This document shows positions 54,971-64,000 of a stretch of DNA of 64,000 bases, in pieces; within the stretch, counting starts at the first letter, position 1; every line of letters begins with the position of its first letter. Made by a program: the position numbers and the translations under genes. The stretch lies in assembly GCA_031769625.1 (NCBI GenBank), contig JAUIMM010000121.1, positions 12,768,001 to 12,832,000 of the forward strand. Direction: 5' to 3'. Origin of the DNA: Taudactylus pleione. Lineage: Eukaryota > Chordata > Amphibia > Anura > Myobatrachidae. The notes beneath the pieces were generated by a model. It was not told the origin of the DNA and did no database searches. It was given only the letters and a program-made list of their open reading frames with translations.

Positions 54971-54990
54971 ACTTCAAGCTGCCCTAATTG

Positions 54991-55915
54991 GAGGTTGGGA
55001 CACTAGCAGGAGTTACTCCAGGCCAACACAGGACTCCAGATTCCTGGCCCCAGGGAGTGCATGTTTTGTGCAAGATTAGGCGTATTCTGCTTACACCCAC
55101 ACTCTCTGGTACGTTTGTTTTCCACTCATTGGTGGTTGATTAGTATCTCTGTATTTTGATGTAAAGAATTCTATTAAATATTCTGGATTAAGCTATGTTG
55201 GTCCCTTCTCTTCTTTTATTACATGTGAAATTTTAACCTGGAGAGGACAAGGGATTATCCATTCTGTCTAACCACTAAGATTTGTGGAACTTTATGAATT
55301 TTGAGATCGTTAGATCCTTCTAACTGGAAGAAGACGTTTATAGGATATCCACTTGGGATTTAAGCAAGGATACCTAAGAATATTTTAAACCTCTGTTACA
55401 ACAAGATTTTAAGTTTTACTCTATACATTGAACATTTTCTTCTATTATATGTTCTTTATGTTTACTGATGAGTTAACCTGATTTGTTTGTGCTGGGTGTT
55501 TCCATTTTTCAACTTTAATACTTGGATTGTACTATCTTCCCATCTCCTTGGGACTCGCTAATTGTGACTCTCTGGGAGGCAGATTGTTAACAGAGTGCCG
55601 CCCTCATTTGACAGTAGTCCCTGTATCTGTCTCAAGTGCCAGTGGTTGGCAGTCATAGTTCCAGCCTGAGCTGGGCTAATGTTGTTTGGCTACCAGGAGG
55701 TAGGTATCGCAACAAGGTGTTGACAATTCCCTCTAAGAAGAGCACTTTCATGTGTCCTCTCTGATAATACCCAAATATTTCATCTAAGGCAGCTTACTCA
55801 GCCTTAGTGCAGGGGATTGGTGTCGCACTGCGCTTCATCCTGCAGTCCATGGTTAAGTAGCAGAGGGGGTGAAGAGGCAAAATGGAGGTCAGGAGGACAA
55901 GATTATAATATTGTC
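54991..55915. other. Intron 2, downstream of the Penelope element
   Basis: There is no gene. It may include the rest of the Penelope terminal segment (AT-rich, to about 55500), followed by sequence with CTGGGAGGCAGATTG and CCAGTGGTTGGCAG of unknown origin. Confidence 0.45.
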
Positions 55916-55916
55916 T

Positions 55917-56400
55917 CTGGGCCTGATTCAGAGATGGTCACTAATACAATTGCTGCAATCTCTTGCAAATTACAATTGTGAAAATATGCTAATGACTCAC
56001 TCACCGTCCAGTGCTTAGAGACGCCCACTGAAAGCATCTCCCATCCGGTACTCATTCACAAAACCAGAAACTTTGAAAACATCAAACACAGATCAGCCTT
56101 CTGAGTATGTCTAACATGCGGCAGGCACAGCGGGTCTCCAGACACTCAGAGGGCTCTCCTGCTGTGCGTGCACGCATTGCAAACAGTGTTTAAAGAGGTC
56201 CAACATGCCTGTGTTTTCTAACCACCCCCCTTTAACTCCCCCAAATGCTGACTACCGATCGGAACATGCTGTGTGCAGTCCCTGTGGGAGGTCTCTCCTT
56301 CTGTTAGTGAGCGGCAGCAGCTCCAATAGGGCCGCACGCACTGCTCAGTGTCAGTCTTAAAGGGCTAGGTACGCCACTGGGATGCCAAATTAGCATCCTC
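55917..56400. mobile_element. Family C MITE, left terminus
   Basis: It begins GGGCCTGATTCAGAGATGG. The first 150 bp contain AAATATGCTAATGACTCA, similar to the AAATATGCTAATGCTACA segment of the element at 49985-50445. The right end is not recognisable. Confidence 0.5.
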
Positions 56401-56404
56401 CTAT

Positions 56405-56830
56405 ATATAGTAAGCCACTGAGGACACTCTGGTGCCAGAGTATAGGCTCCATTACCTTACTCCAGCGTTCCTGTGTTTACCTTGTCACTTGTTCCTGACC
56501 TTGGCGTTGTTCGTGACTCCGATCTCGTCTGACCCCTGGCACTGCGTTGGTAATCTGGTTCTGATCTTGGCTATCCTCCATGGCCTGCATACATCTGCTC
56601 CCTGGTACCGTCTTCACCGTTTGTTTTTGACCCGCCTGTCGACTACGCTGAAAGTCTTCTACGCTCTATCCAGAGTTCACCAGCACCTGTATAGGGGAAC
56701 CTATTCTGTGGACCGCGACCTGTGTGTCGGATGCAGCCAATTCCATTCCTTCTTGCGAGGGTCCCTGGTGAACACAGCCAGCACGTTAGACTCCGCGCCT
56801 CAGAAGTAGGTCACGCCAATTCCCTAATAC
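56405..56830 (+). repeat. Possible Gypsy LTR/leader fragment
   Basis: A CT-rich segment (GTTCCTGACCTTGGCG, TCTGATCTTGGCTATCC, TTGACCCGCCTGTCGACTAC) resembles the end of LTRs and leaders of amphibian Gypsy elements in style. No LTR boundaries, primer site or protein are seen. A 125-codon frame through it has no domain. Confidence 0.3.
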
Positions 56831-57414
56831 GGGTTGCATCCATTATCTACCCGAGAGTTGTGACTCCTTTGGAACTTAACCATGGCTTTCCCCCTCAAGC
56901 AGAGGATTACTTTATTGACCTTCCTGCATGGCTTACCCAGTACAAAATAATCTACTCCTGTTTCTTCCACTTATTGTTATGTTGTAGTTCTTATTGTTCT
57001 TTTGTTCTAATGACCTAAGATATTTGGTTGATGTTTGAAAAAACAAACACCTCTCTCTTCAATTAACTAATGTAGCCCAGAATATTGCAGCAAGTCAGTG
57101 TAAATCAGAAGCAGAGCATTTTGTATGTGGTGAATAAAGATCATTGCGGGAGAGTCAGCTTCTATGTTTCTCCACAGACAATGCCCACAGAGCTTGAGAA
57201 CTCTTCTTGACTGATGGCACCAACAGTGGGTTTTAACATCCACAATACAGTTATTTATAGTAACTGCTAAATAGGGAACACAACCTTAGGTTTCTCCAAA
57301 GGTGGGACTTTGAAAGGTTAAGTGTATGTACTGAGATAACTACGTGTACTGGGAATTTTGAATTGTCTGTGGAAAGACTCTGCGTGATGACAGGAAATGA
57401 AGAGAGAGAGATAG
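56831..57414. other. Intron 2, no feature recognised
   Basis: AT-rich sequence without coding capacity or identifiable repeat ends. Confidence 0.5.
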
Positions 57415-58275
57415 GGCCGTATTCAATTAGTTTTGCACCCGCAATGCTTTTTCGCCTGCCGGACTTTTCGTCTACATCATGTATTTTAGCCATGGAAACT
57501 TATCAGGGGCATACGCGCGATTCGCCATATTCAATTACAAAAGATGCGAAAACGGAGATATGCGATGTCAGAACAGGTGAAAAGTGTAAAAAACGGGGAA
57601 ATCAGGCTGAACCCCCCCAAAAAGATGCGGAATGTAGTAGTGCCCGATTAGCCCTAAGGAAACTGTTTGGGTTACTTAAGTTCGCACAATTGCCACTAAT
57701 TAGTGTCTTTGCACAAGTGGTGAAGAATGACAAAAAGCAGTATGTTTAGGAGAAAATAAGTAGTCCTGTCAAATTTGGGGTACTTAAAAATGGGTGCTAG
57801 TATTTTTAAAAGTTGCTAAAGTGAAGTTATTTGAAACATAAAAAAACGCACCTTCTGCAATCAAAAAAACACCTCACCCATACTTGCAGACTCCCCAAAA
57901 GTCTATTTTGCTACTTTTTATGTTTGTACCCCCTCTTTGCACTTTTTCACCCCCTTTTTCAAAGAGCTTTTTTGGGATGTTCCTCACTTTTTTTTTTAGT
58001 TTTATTTTTTACGCAGTTATCCTTTGGGGGGCTGTCCCAATGGTGCTGAGTGGTTTCCCCACCTTTGCACCCCTAAATAGCGACTTTGCACTTTTTCCAC
58101 CACCTACTGTATACATAGGCAAATCTTTTTCGCCTATTACATTGCATCGCGTTTTCGCATATGCGAAAAGCGGATAAAATTGAATATGGAGATAAGTTTC
58201 CACCTGGCGAAAAGTTGCAATCGGCGATACTTTTTTGCGGATCTCGGCTTTTCGCTTCTGATTGAATACGGCCCC
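57415..58275. mobile_element. MITE with long inverted arms, copy 2
   Basis: The ends GGCCGTATTCAATTAG and, on the other strand, GGGCCGTATTCAATCAG lie next to TAG on both sides (57412-57414, 58276-58278). Arms carry TTTTTCGCCTGCCGGACTTT and inverse, and the middle shares with copy 1 the TACCCCCTCTTTGCAC and CCCCCTTTTTCAAAG blocks. It ends 119 bp before exon 3, close to the branch-point region of intron 2. Confidence 0.85.
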
Positions 58276-58394
58276 TAGTTTAAATAAATAAATTTTGGTC
58301 TAAATAAATAGCACAATAGTGAGAATAGCCCTTAATGTCTATCTGTCTGTTGTTCTGCAGCAAACTGTGAAAACCTGTTAACCTGTTTCTACAG

Positions 58395-58594
58395 GGATGG
58401 TCACCGCTGGTATACCCTGCGTTCTGTGCTCAACAAGAGGATGCTGAAGCCAGCAGAGGCCATGCTGTACACTGGGGTGGTCAATGAAGTAGTGACAGAT
58501 TTTTTTATCACACTGGATGACTTAATAAAGGCATCACCATCTGGAGTCATGCTGAATGATGTAGCAAACACCCTGTATAGATTCGCTTTTGAAG
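58395..58594 (+). CDS. cyp27a1: CYP27 family P450, exon 3
   Basis: The exon begins GGATGGTCAC after tttctacag, completing the Glu codon split by intron 2, and ends GAAG before the donor gtgagt; 200 nt, leaving phase 1. It encodes residues ~144-209: [20 protein letters not shown], then [20 protein letters not shown] and [22 protein letters not shown] (148-152) is the helix-C WxxxR, whose Trp and Arg contact a haem propionate. [10 protein letters not shown] and NEVVTDF match CYP27A1 closely. Helix D/E follows. The remainder (I-helix oxygen-binding segment, ExxR, haem Cys loop) would be in at least five more exons beyond the window. No stop or frameshift is present in the three exons, so the gene appears functional. 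Confidence 0.93.
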
Positions 58595-59120
58595 GTGAGT
58601 CGGTTATAGATCTTGCTTTCTAGTGAATTACATATTTTAGACCATGAAGCAGCATCTGTTTTCATCTAATTAATATGGATTGTTAAATAAAAAGGTTCAC
58701 AATGAGCTGAATCCCACAAAACTGGGTTCTACAAACCTCTACAGGAGTTTCCTTCCTTGGTTCCATAATAGATCCATTCCCTTACCTGTACATGAACATT
58801 CTCCCAACTCTATGGTGGAAATGATTCTTGAAAGCAAAACAGGACCATTTTAATAAAAGACAAAAAAGGTCTACCAGGAACATGGCCCACAATTACACTT
58901 ACCAGTTGTGGATTATGAACTCATATGTTAGCCCCCAGGTCTTGTAGAAAGACTGTTTCAAAGGCTAAAGTTCCCTTCTTCAAATGAAACTAAGTTTAAA
59001 TTTTATTGTTTGTTTGTTTTTTTTAAAAACCCTAAATAATAGCATGAACTTTATTATCTAAATGCAGATTCACATTGCCCTTTTATAAGCCCAATTCCTT
59101 AATCTGGGGTGTGATCTAAC
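58595..59120. other. Intron 3, 5' part
   Basis: No repeat or gene is recognised in this stretch, apart from a poly-T tract at about 59008-59023. Confidence 0.5.
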
Positions 59121-59417
59121 TAGAGATGTGCGCTGATCCCCGTGCTTTGGTTTGAATCTGGATTCATTTTCGTGTTTTGATTTTGCAAAACCACCCTCAA
59201 GTGTTTTGGTTTTGGATCTGGGTGGTTTTTTTTTTTTAAATGTATAAAAAGTTTTTTAAAAAGAGACAAAATCATGTAATTTATGCAAAAACTGAAATTT
59301 CGGATTTAAAATCCAAATTCCGAACCGTGAAAAGATCAGAACCGTGACTTTTATTTATCCGGATTCACGAAATTCGGATGGATTAGGATTTCTGGAGAAC
59401 CGAACCGCACATCTCTA
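59121..59417. mobile_element. Non-autonomous hAT, 297 bp
   Basis: Both ends read TAGAGATGTGC in inverse orientation, the same terminus as the right end of the large hAT at 5546-18416. The interior shares GATCCCCGTG and GGTTTTGGATCTGG with that end. Flanking GATCTAAC and AATCTGGT differ only by transitions, consistent with a decayed 8-bp duplication. Confidence 0.8.
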
Positions 59418-60867
59418 AATCTGGTTCAAGGTCTAATGTTATCCTCAGTCAAAAATGATTGTTTATCTGATCTTGTTATTTAGACTAAAATGTAATAACC
59501 CTCACTTAAATTGATTTGTGCAAATGGAATTGTTTTTGTGCTCAGGAAGACAGTGTACATTCTTTAGCAAAGTAGTCAGGACTCACTAAATGCATTTTCT
59601 TTTACTATGCACTATAGAGAGTACAAGCATTTTATCTCATTAAAAGCACAGATCAGCAGTTATGTTTTACTTGGTTATGTTCAGATCTCAAAAGTGGCAT
59701 ATTATTGGCTATCTGGCTACCATGTGTTTTGGATAGCCAATAACTCCAAACTTGTGCTACTTTGGCAAAAAGAACCGAGCAGAACCAAATCACTCATCTC
59801 TAATTAAAAGTATAGGATGAAACACAATCTCTGTCTACTATGAGCTGGTGCAGAATTGGCATTCTTTTGCAGAGTGGGAATGGCCATGCATGGCTTGGAA
59901 CGCACCAGAAAATACACCCTCTTCACCCTTATCTCACTACAATAATTTTACTGAGTAAAATAAAATTTAGTTTTTACATCAGGGGAATGCCTTCACTCTA
60001 CTGATTTCTTTCTTAAAGCACATTATTTATGAAAAGGGGTTTTTAATACCGTATACAAGGGTGCAGGCCATTGTAGTTGAGTACTTTTAAATCAATTGAG
60101 ATTTCTAGGCTTTGCAAACTATTAAAGGTTTTCCATAGTCTTTGCCATCACAGTGTTGCCTAAAGTGGTACAAAAGAAAAGTTACAGATTGTTTCGCGCG
60201 GTAGCCTTTCTAGGCATTTAGGGGATTTTAAGAATGGCCATTAGCTATGCCTGCATCCATCCTGATGCAGTGGTACTTTCTAAGTTCTCAATATTCTAAT
60301 AAATTACATCCCTGTTTTTTCTTTTCCTGGAAAGTCCCACTGAAGCCAGCTATGGCAATGGGTATAGCTACTGTACCTTCTAACCATAATATGGACTTTT
60401 GAGAATTGGAGGCATTGACTGGAACTGATATGGTTTTATGGATCATTAAAAAAAACTGGAGTTTCCTGACTCACATTTTGATTCTACTAAGTCTAGATTT
60501 TATTAATTGTCATGCATGTCTTCCAAATGTTTTTTTTTTTAATGCTTATTAATGAATTAGGAACACACAAAGAATACAAAGGATCATGAGGTGCTACTAT
60601 CACAAATACCTAAAAAGAATAGTTTCTTTCCTGAACAATGTAACTACAACTATGTCCCTGCTGCAGTATTATTCTGGAGGTAGTTGCTCAATCTCCATAT
60701 CAGTTGGACAATAGAAAATAAATAACTGCCCCACTGGGGCGCAATTGCAGCCTTATCCAATCAAACAAATAGCAAACACTAATTGACAGACTCCAGCTTA
60801 TTAAAACCCACACAAAAACATCAGGGCAATCTAACAAGTATATGTGGTATGGTTGTGGATTAACAGT
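59418..60867. other. Intron 3, no gene recognised
   Basis: There is no coding capacity. A pair of segments at 59695-59712 and 59735-59750 (TATTGGCTATCTGGCTAC, ATAGCCAATA) form a small hairpin. Otherwise it is plain AT-rich sequence. Confidence 0.5.
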
Positions 60868-61468
60868 TAGACAGGAAAAGGTTGACAGTGTCTAGATAGA
60901 TACCAGATGTTAGACAGTCAATAGGTCAACTAGGACAAAAGGTTGACAGGGACAAAGGGTCGACACACTAAATGTCGACAATAAGAAGGTCAACAGGTAC
61001 AAATGGTTGACAGGGTCAAAAGGTTGACACAAAAATGGTCAACACATTATTTTGTTTTCTAGTCCTAATATTCACCCTAACCCTCCCCTTGGTGCCTAAC
61101 CCTATCCCTCCCTCCTGGTGCCTATACCTAGCCATCGGGGTAGGTGCCTGACCCTAACCGTCCCTTTTAGTGCCTAACCCTAACCCTCCGTTAAGTGCCT
61201 AACCCTAATCCTCCCTCCTGGTGCCTAACCCTAACCGTCAGGATAAGTGCCTAACCCTAACCCTCCAATAAGTGCCTAACCTTAAAAAAAACAAATCACG
61301 TGTCGACCATTCTTGTGTCGTCCTTTTGACCCTGTCATCAACCATTTGTACCTGTCAACCTTCTTACATGTCGACATTTTGTCCCTGTCCACCTTTTGTC
61401 CCAGTCGGCTTATTGACTCTCTAACATCTGGTGTCTATCTAGACACTGGCAACCTTTTTACTGTCTAT
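60868..61468. mobile_element. Foldback element with GGTCGACA-type arms
   Basis: The left arm (60868-61050) and right arm (about 61300-61468) are inverted: GACAGTGTCTAGATAG faces CTATCTAGACACTG, and both arms contain repeated AAAGGTTGACAGGG / ACAAATGGTTGACAG units. The loop has degenerate TGCCTAACCCTAACC repeats. No target duplication is seen. Confidence 0.75.
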
Positions 61469-61669
61469 CTATAGTTCAGAACCCATGTGGTACAACCATA
61501 CAAGTAGTATAAAACAGGAAATAAGTAATGAAGTAATATCCACTCAAAGTGGGCTGCAGTAAATTATTTAAGTTAAGATAACCCGCCTAAGATATCTGGA
61601 GTTAGTCCTTGCAAGTGACTCCACTTGAGGATACAGGTGAGTGTTAATTGAATATATACGATTTACCAC

Positions 61670-62165
61670 CGGCGGCATGGCCGGCGGTTCAAATCCCAAC
61701 AGCGTGAGCCCGGCAGGGGTGAAAATCCAGATCGTCCTAGGTAAGTATTTTCTAACTTAATTTTACCCCCTAACCCTAACCCTCCCTTAGGCGTGCCTAT
61801 CGCTAACCCCCCCAAGTGCCTAACCCTAATCCCCCCTCTAAGTGCCTAAACCTAACCCCCCTTCCCCACCACTTAAACCTAAGTCCCCCGGGGAGGTGCC
61901 TAACCCTAACCTCCCCCGGGGGTGCCTAGCCCTAACCCACCCTTCCCCTAGCCTAAACCTAACCTCCCAGGGGGGTGCCTAACCCAAAGTCCCCCCGGGA
62001 ACCCTGATCCTAACCCCCCCCCGCGGCTGTTCGCACCCGGCGCCCAGCTTACATTCGATCGGTAAACCGGGTGTCAGGCTTCTGATGTAGGTCTAATGAC
62101 TGGCGTCAGGATTTCGACGCCGGTCATTAGACACCTGTCAGCATTTAGACCATCGGCATCCTGTG
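61670..62165. mobile_element. Inverted-repeat element with TAACCC-like core
   Basis: The left side has GGCGGCATGGCCGGCGG and CCTAGGTAAGTATT. The centre repeats TGCCTAACCCTAACCCCC. The right side has TGACTGGCGTCAGGATTTCG and CGACGCCGGTCATTAGAC. It shares the organisation of the foldback at 60868-61468 but a different arm sequence. The borders are approximate. Confidence 0.5.
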
Positions 62166-63214
62166 TTAATATGTAATGCAAACACATGGATATTTGAGCA
62201 ATCTTATTTTTCACATACCGTATAGAGACAAATATAACTTGATCAGTATACAGGTACAGTATGCGTGCAGCAACTAAGTGAATTAGTAGCGTTAGGAAAA
62301 AATGACAGCTCGTAAAAGTTTTTCACTGTTTAGTAATTAAATAAAACTTGCATAGATTACCATTTCCAAGGGTGGCCATCCCGAATTAAAATATCCTCCG
62401 TGAGACATGCAAGTAAGCTATAGTGAGCAGCAGGTGATTACGCATGGTTGATGTCCTGGCTGCTTAGTAGCTTGACCGAAAAAGGCTGGTACCTGGCAGT
62501 AGGAGGGTGCCGGACTCTGTGTGTATTCACACCCCACTAGGAAGCCGGGGTGCCTGCTGGTAACACAGGTGAGGGACCAGCTAGCTGCTGCTCGTAAATG
62601 CCCAGATTGAAACCGAAGCTGCCGGGTTCTCATGGACTTGAACTGTTATTTTGACGGCTTTACCAGCTGAACTCAGGAGTTAGGAGACCAACTCTTCACT
62701 TCCCCTGGGTACTCAATTCCAGGGGCAGGATGCAGCAATGTGAGAAATATGGTCAAACCCCGAAAATGCAGGTTTAACCGCATTTCTAATATGCACCAAG
62801 CCCCAGAATGCAATGAATGCAATGAATTGGGGCTTGGATGCATTGGGTAACGCTATCTTCTGACGTGTTACCCTATAGAAGCCCTCTCAGCACCCCCTGT
62901 GGCACGTGTATCATTCTTCGCATGCGCAGAAGAACACCAGAGAGACTTCTGAGTCATAGACCCGGAAGTCCCTCATTCGCAAAGGACAGCTCTTACCGAG
63001 AGAGCTGTCCTTTGTGATTTTCTACATACATACCAGTGTAATTAACTCCAGCACGCATCCCGAATGCGTTGCGTCATGCATTCCTCCCTAGATCGTGGAC
63101 TGCCGGGGCATGGTGATGTTAGTTGCACGAGTTATATTATACCCACTATGGGGTCGGAGATTTTCTGACACTTTTCATCCAAAGGTTGGACTTTTGAAAA
63201 GCATATCAATTTGT
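62166..63214. other. Intron 3, no gene recognised
   Basis: A short hairpin at 62978-63016 (AAAGGACAGCTCT facing AGAGCTGTCCTTT) and GCGCATGC-like sequence near 62920 suggest another MITE, but its ends are unclear. Confidence 0.5.
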
Positions 63215-63306
63215 GGCACTCATGGGTGTTCATGTAAAGAAATTACACTGACAAACTGTGTCAAGTTTGTCAGTGTGATTTCTTTATATGAAGAGGCATG
63301 AGTGCC
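63215..63306. repeat. 44-bp-arm hairpin, pre-miRNA-like in size
   Basis: GGCACTCATG at 63215-63224 pairs with CATGAGTGCC at 63297-63306, and the arms continue through AAAGAAAT and ACACTGACAAACT. Five of 44 positions differ, two of them wobble-capable, and the loop is about five bases. Confidence 0.85.
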
Positions 63307-63369
63307 GACTATTGATCGTATTGGTTCATTGCATATCTTGTGGCATGCCGATTATTGCATCTATTTTAT

Positions 63370-63370
63370 A

Positions 63371-63409
<39 letters not shown>
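63370..63409. repeat. (TG)n/(TA)n microsatellite
   Basis: TGTGTGTG followed by about 16 TA units, ending directly at the LTR boundary. Confidence 0.95.
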
Positions 63410-63412
<3 letters not shown>

Positions 63413-63990
63413 GACACAGTTAGGTTAGGGGGTCCCTCTCCTGGGTAGAGGACTCCTTCCTTACTCACACACACAGCAGCAGGGAAGCAGCACACCAGTC
63501 TGGATGCAAGTACAAGCTGGTCGGCGCCAGTCTTTATTGTACAATGTCAGAAATAACACAAAGAAAACATAAACGTAAATCCTAGCCCTGTCGGGGCACT
63601 AACTTCACAGGTAGTTCCCTCACTACCAGAACCTGGCAGGGCCTAATGCCCTCGCCAGCAACAAAGCACAGCACAGTACTCACAGATAGGTTTTCCAAGT
63701 GTCTCTGAGCAAACTCCCTGTCTGCTCTCCCAGGTGAGACAATCAGCCCTCAACACACTAGGCTTATATTGGCCACTCTCAGGTGGAAAACTAACAACCT
63801 GTTACCAGGCTGCGAGAACCAAAACCTGGAGTGGCCGTGGGTGGAGCCCTCCTTCTCCTCTCACCCACAACCCCCAGGTCCCAAACCGGCTTTTCAAAAT
63901 GCCGAAACTCAAGCCTGCTACACTGCAGACTTTCTCCTGGGGATTTTAAAACACATAGGACAGGAATCTGGGATAAATGTCCCTGCCACA
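63410..63990 (-). repeat. LTR of an LTR retrotransposon, minus orientation
   Basis: The segment starts TGTGACACAG and ends TGCCACA on the plus strand, so on the minus strand it runs TGTGGCAGGG to CTGTGTCACA. A minus-strand AATAAAG lies near 63530-63540 as a polyadenylation signal. TA repeats abut one end. The other end is 10 bp from the window edge, so it may be a 3' LTR with the element continuing outside, or a solo LTR. No protein is visible. Confidence 0.6.
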
Positions 63991-64000
63991 GACCACTTTA

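Larger units (their letters stand above)
51430..54990 (+). mobile_element. Penelope-like retroelement
   Basis: It contains a charged N-terminal region, a reverse transcriptase with YIDD, and a C-terminal GIY-YIG endonuclease in one plus-strand order, followed by a terminal segment with a degenerate hammerhead-like core at 54921-54970. This arrangement defines Penelope-like elements. Exact ends and a target duplication were not found. It lies in the same orientation as the P450 gene. Confidence 0.88.

Overview
The window looks like vertebrate nuclear DNA, most likely from a frog or another amphibian with a large genome. It carries one recognisable host gene whose exons lie about 13 kb apart, embedded in a dense mixture of DIRS, Penelope-like, L1, Ty3/Gypsy, hAT and Tc1 elements, many small inverted-repeat elements (MITEs) and satellites. 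There is no prokaryotic organisation: no operons, no ribosome binding sites, and the coding exons have GT-AG introns. The amphibian call is an inference from this element mix and the exon-intron scale, not from a database match.

Host gene: three exons on the + strand (32399-32635, 45848-46038, 58395-58594) encode the first ~209 residues of a mitochondrial cytochrome P450 of the CYP27 family, closest by eye to CYP27A1 (sterol 26/27-hydroxylase). The splice phases are compatible (0, then 2, then 1). Exon 3 contains the helix-C WxxxR motif. The oxygen-binding, ExxR and haem-cysteine regions must lie beyond the right edge.

1-32 kb, upstream of the gene: almost entirely nested repeats. A truncated hAT copy (754-2257) abuts an inverted unclassified element, 'family A' (2256-5262). 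A 12.9-kb hAT element (5546-18416) follows, with an intact 8-bp target duplication. Its transposase is split by a second hAT-type element (7414-10260). Its 3' part is interrupted by a Ty3/Gypsy retrotransposon (12512-17271), which is itself interrupted by a 1.3-kb insertion (15346-16677). A long palindromic element, 'family B' (18425-21690), holds another hAT MITE. Two further family A copies follow, interrupted by a 5'-truncated L1 (23079-25472) and a DIRS-like element (25941-28869). A ~190-bp satellite array ends about 340 bp before the P450 start codon.

Intron 1 (32636-45847) contains small MITEs, a Tc1 transposase relic split by two other elements, a long near-perfect hairpin, and a minus-strand Penelope-like relic flanked by inverted repeats. 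Intron 2 (46039-58394) contains nested MITEs, a larger plus-strand Penelope-like element with reverse transcriptase and GIY-YIG endonuclease (51430-54990), and a MITE ending 119 bp before exon 3. Intron 3 (58595 to the end) contains a hAT MITE, a foldback element with TAACCC-like loop sequence, a pre-miRNA-shaped hairpin and a terminal LTR.

No new multi-gene system is visible. The most rewarding material is structural: precise insertion footprints at several nesting levels, an empty site preserved beside its filled copy, a hammerhead-ribozyme-like core, a cassette shared by MITEs with unrelated termini, and a recurrent 5' splice-donor consensus inside many elements. Element coordinates are exact where a target duplication is quoted and approximate elsewhere.
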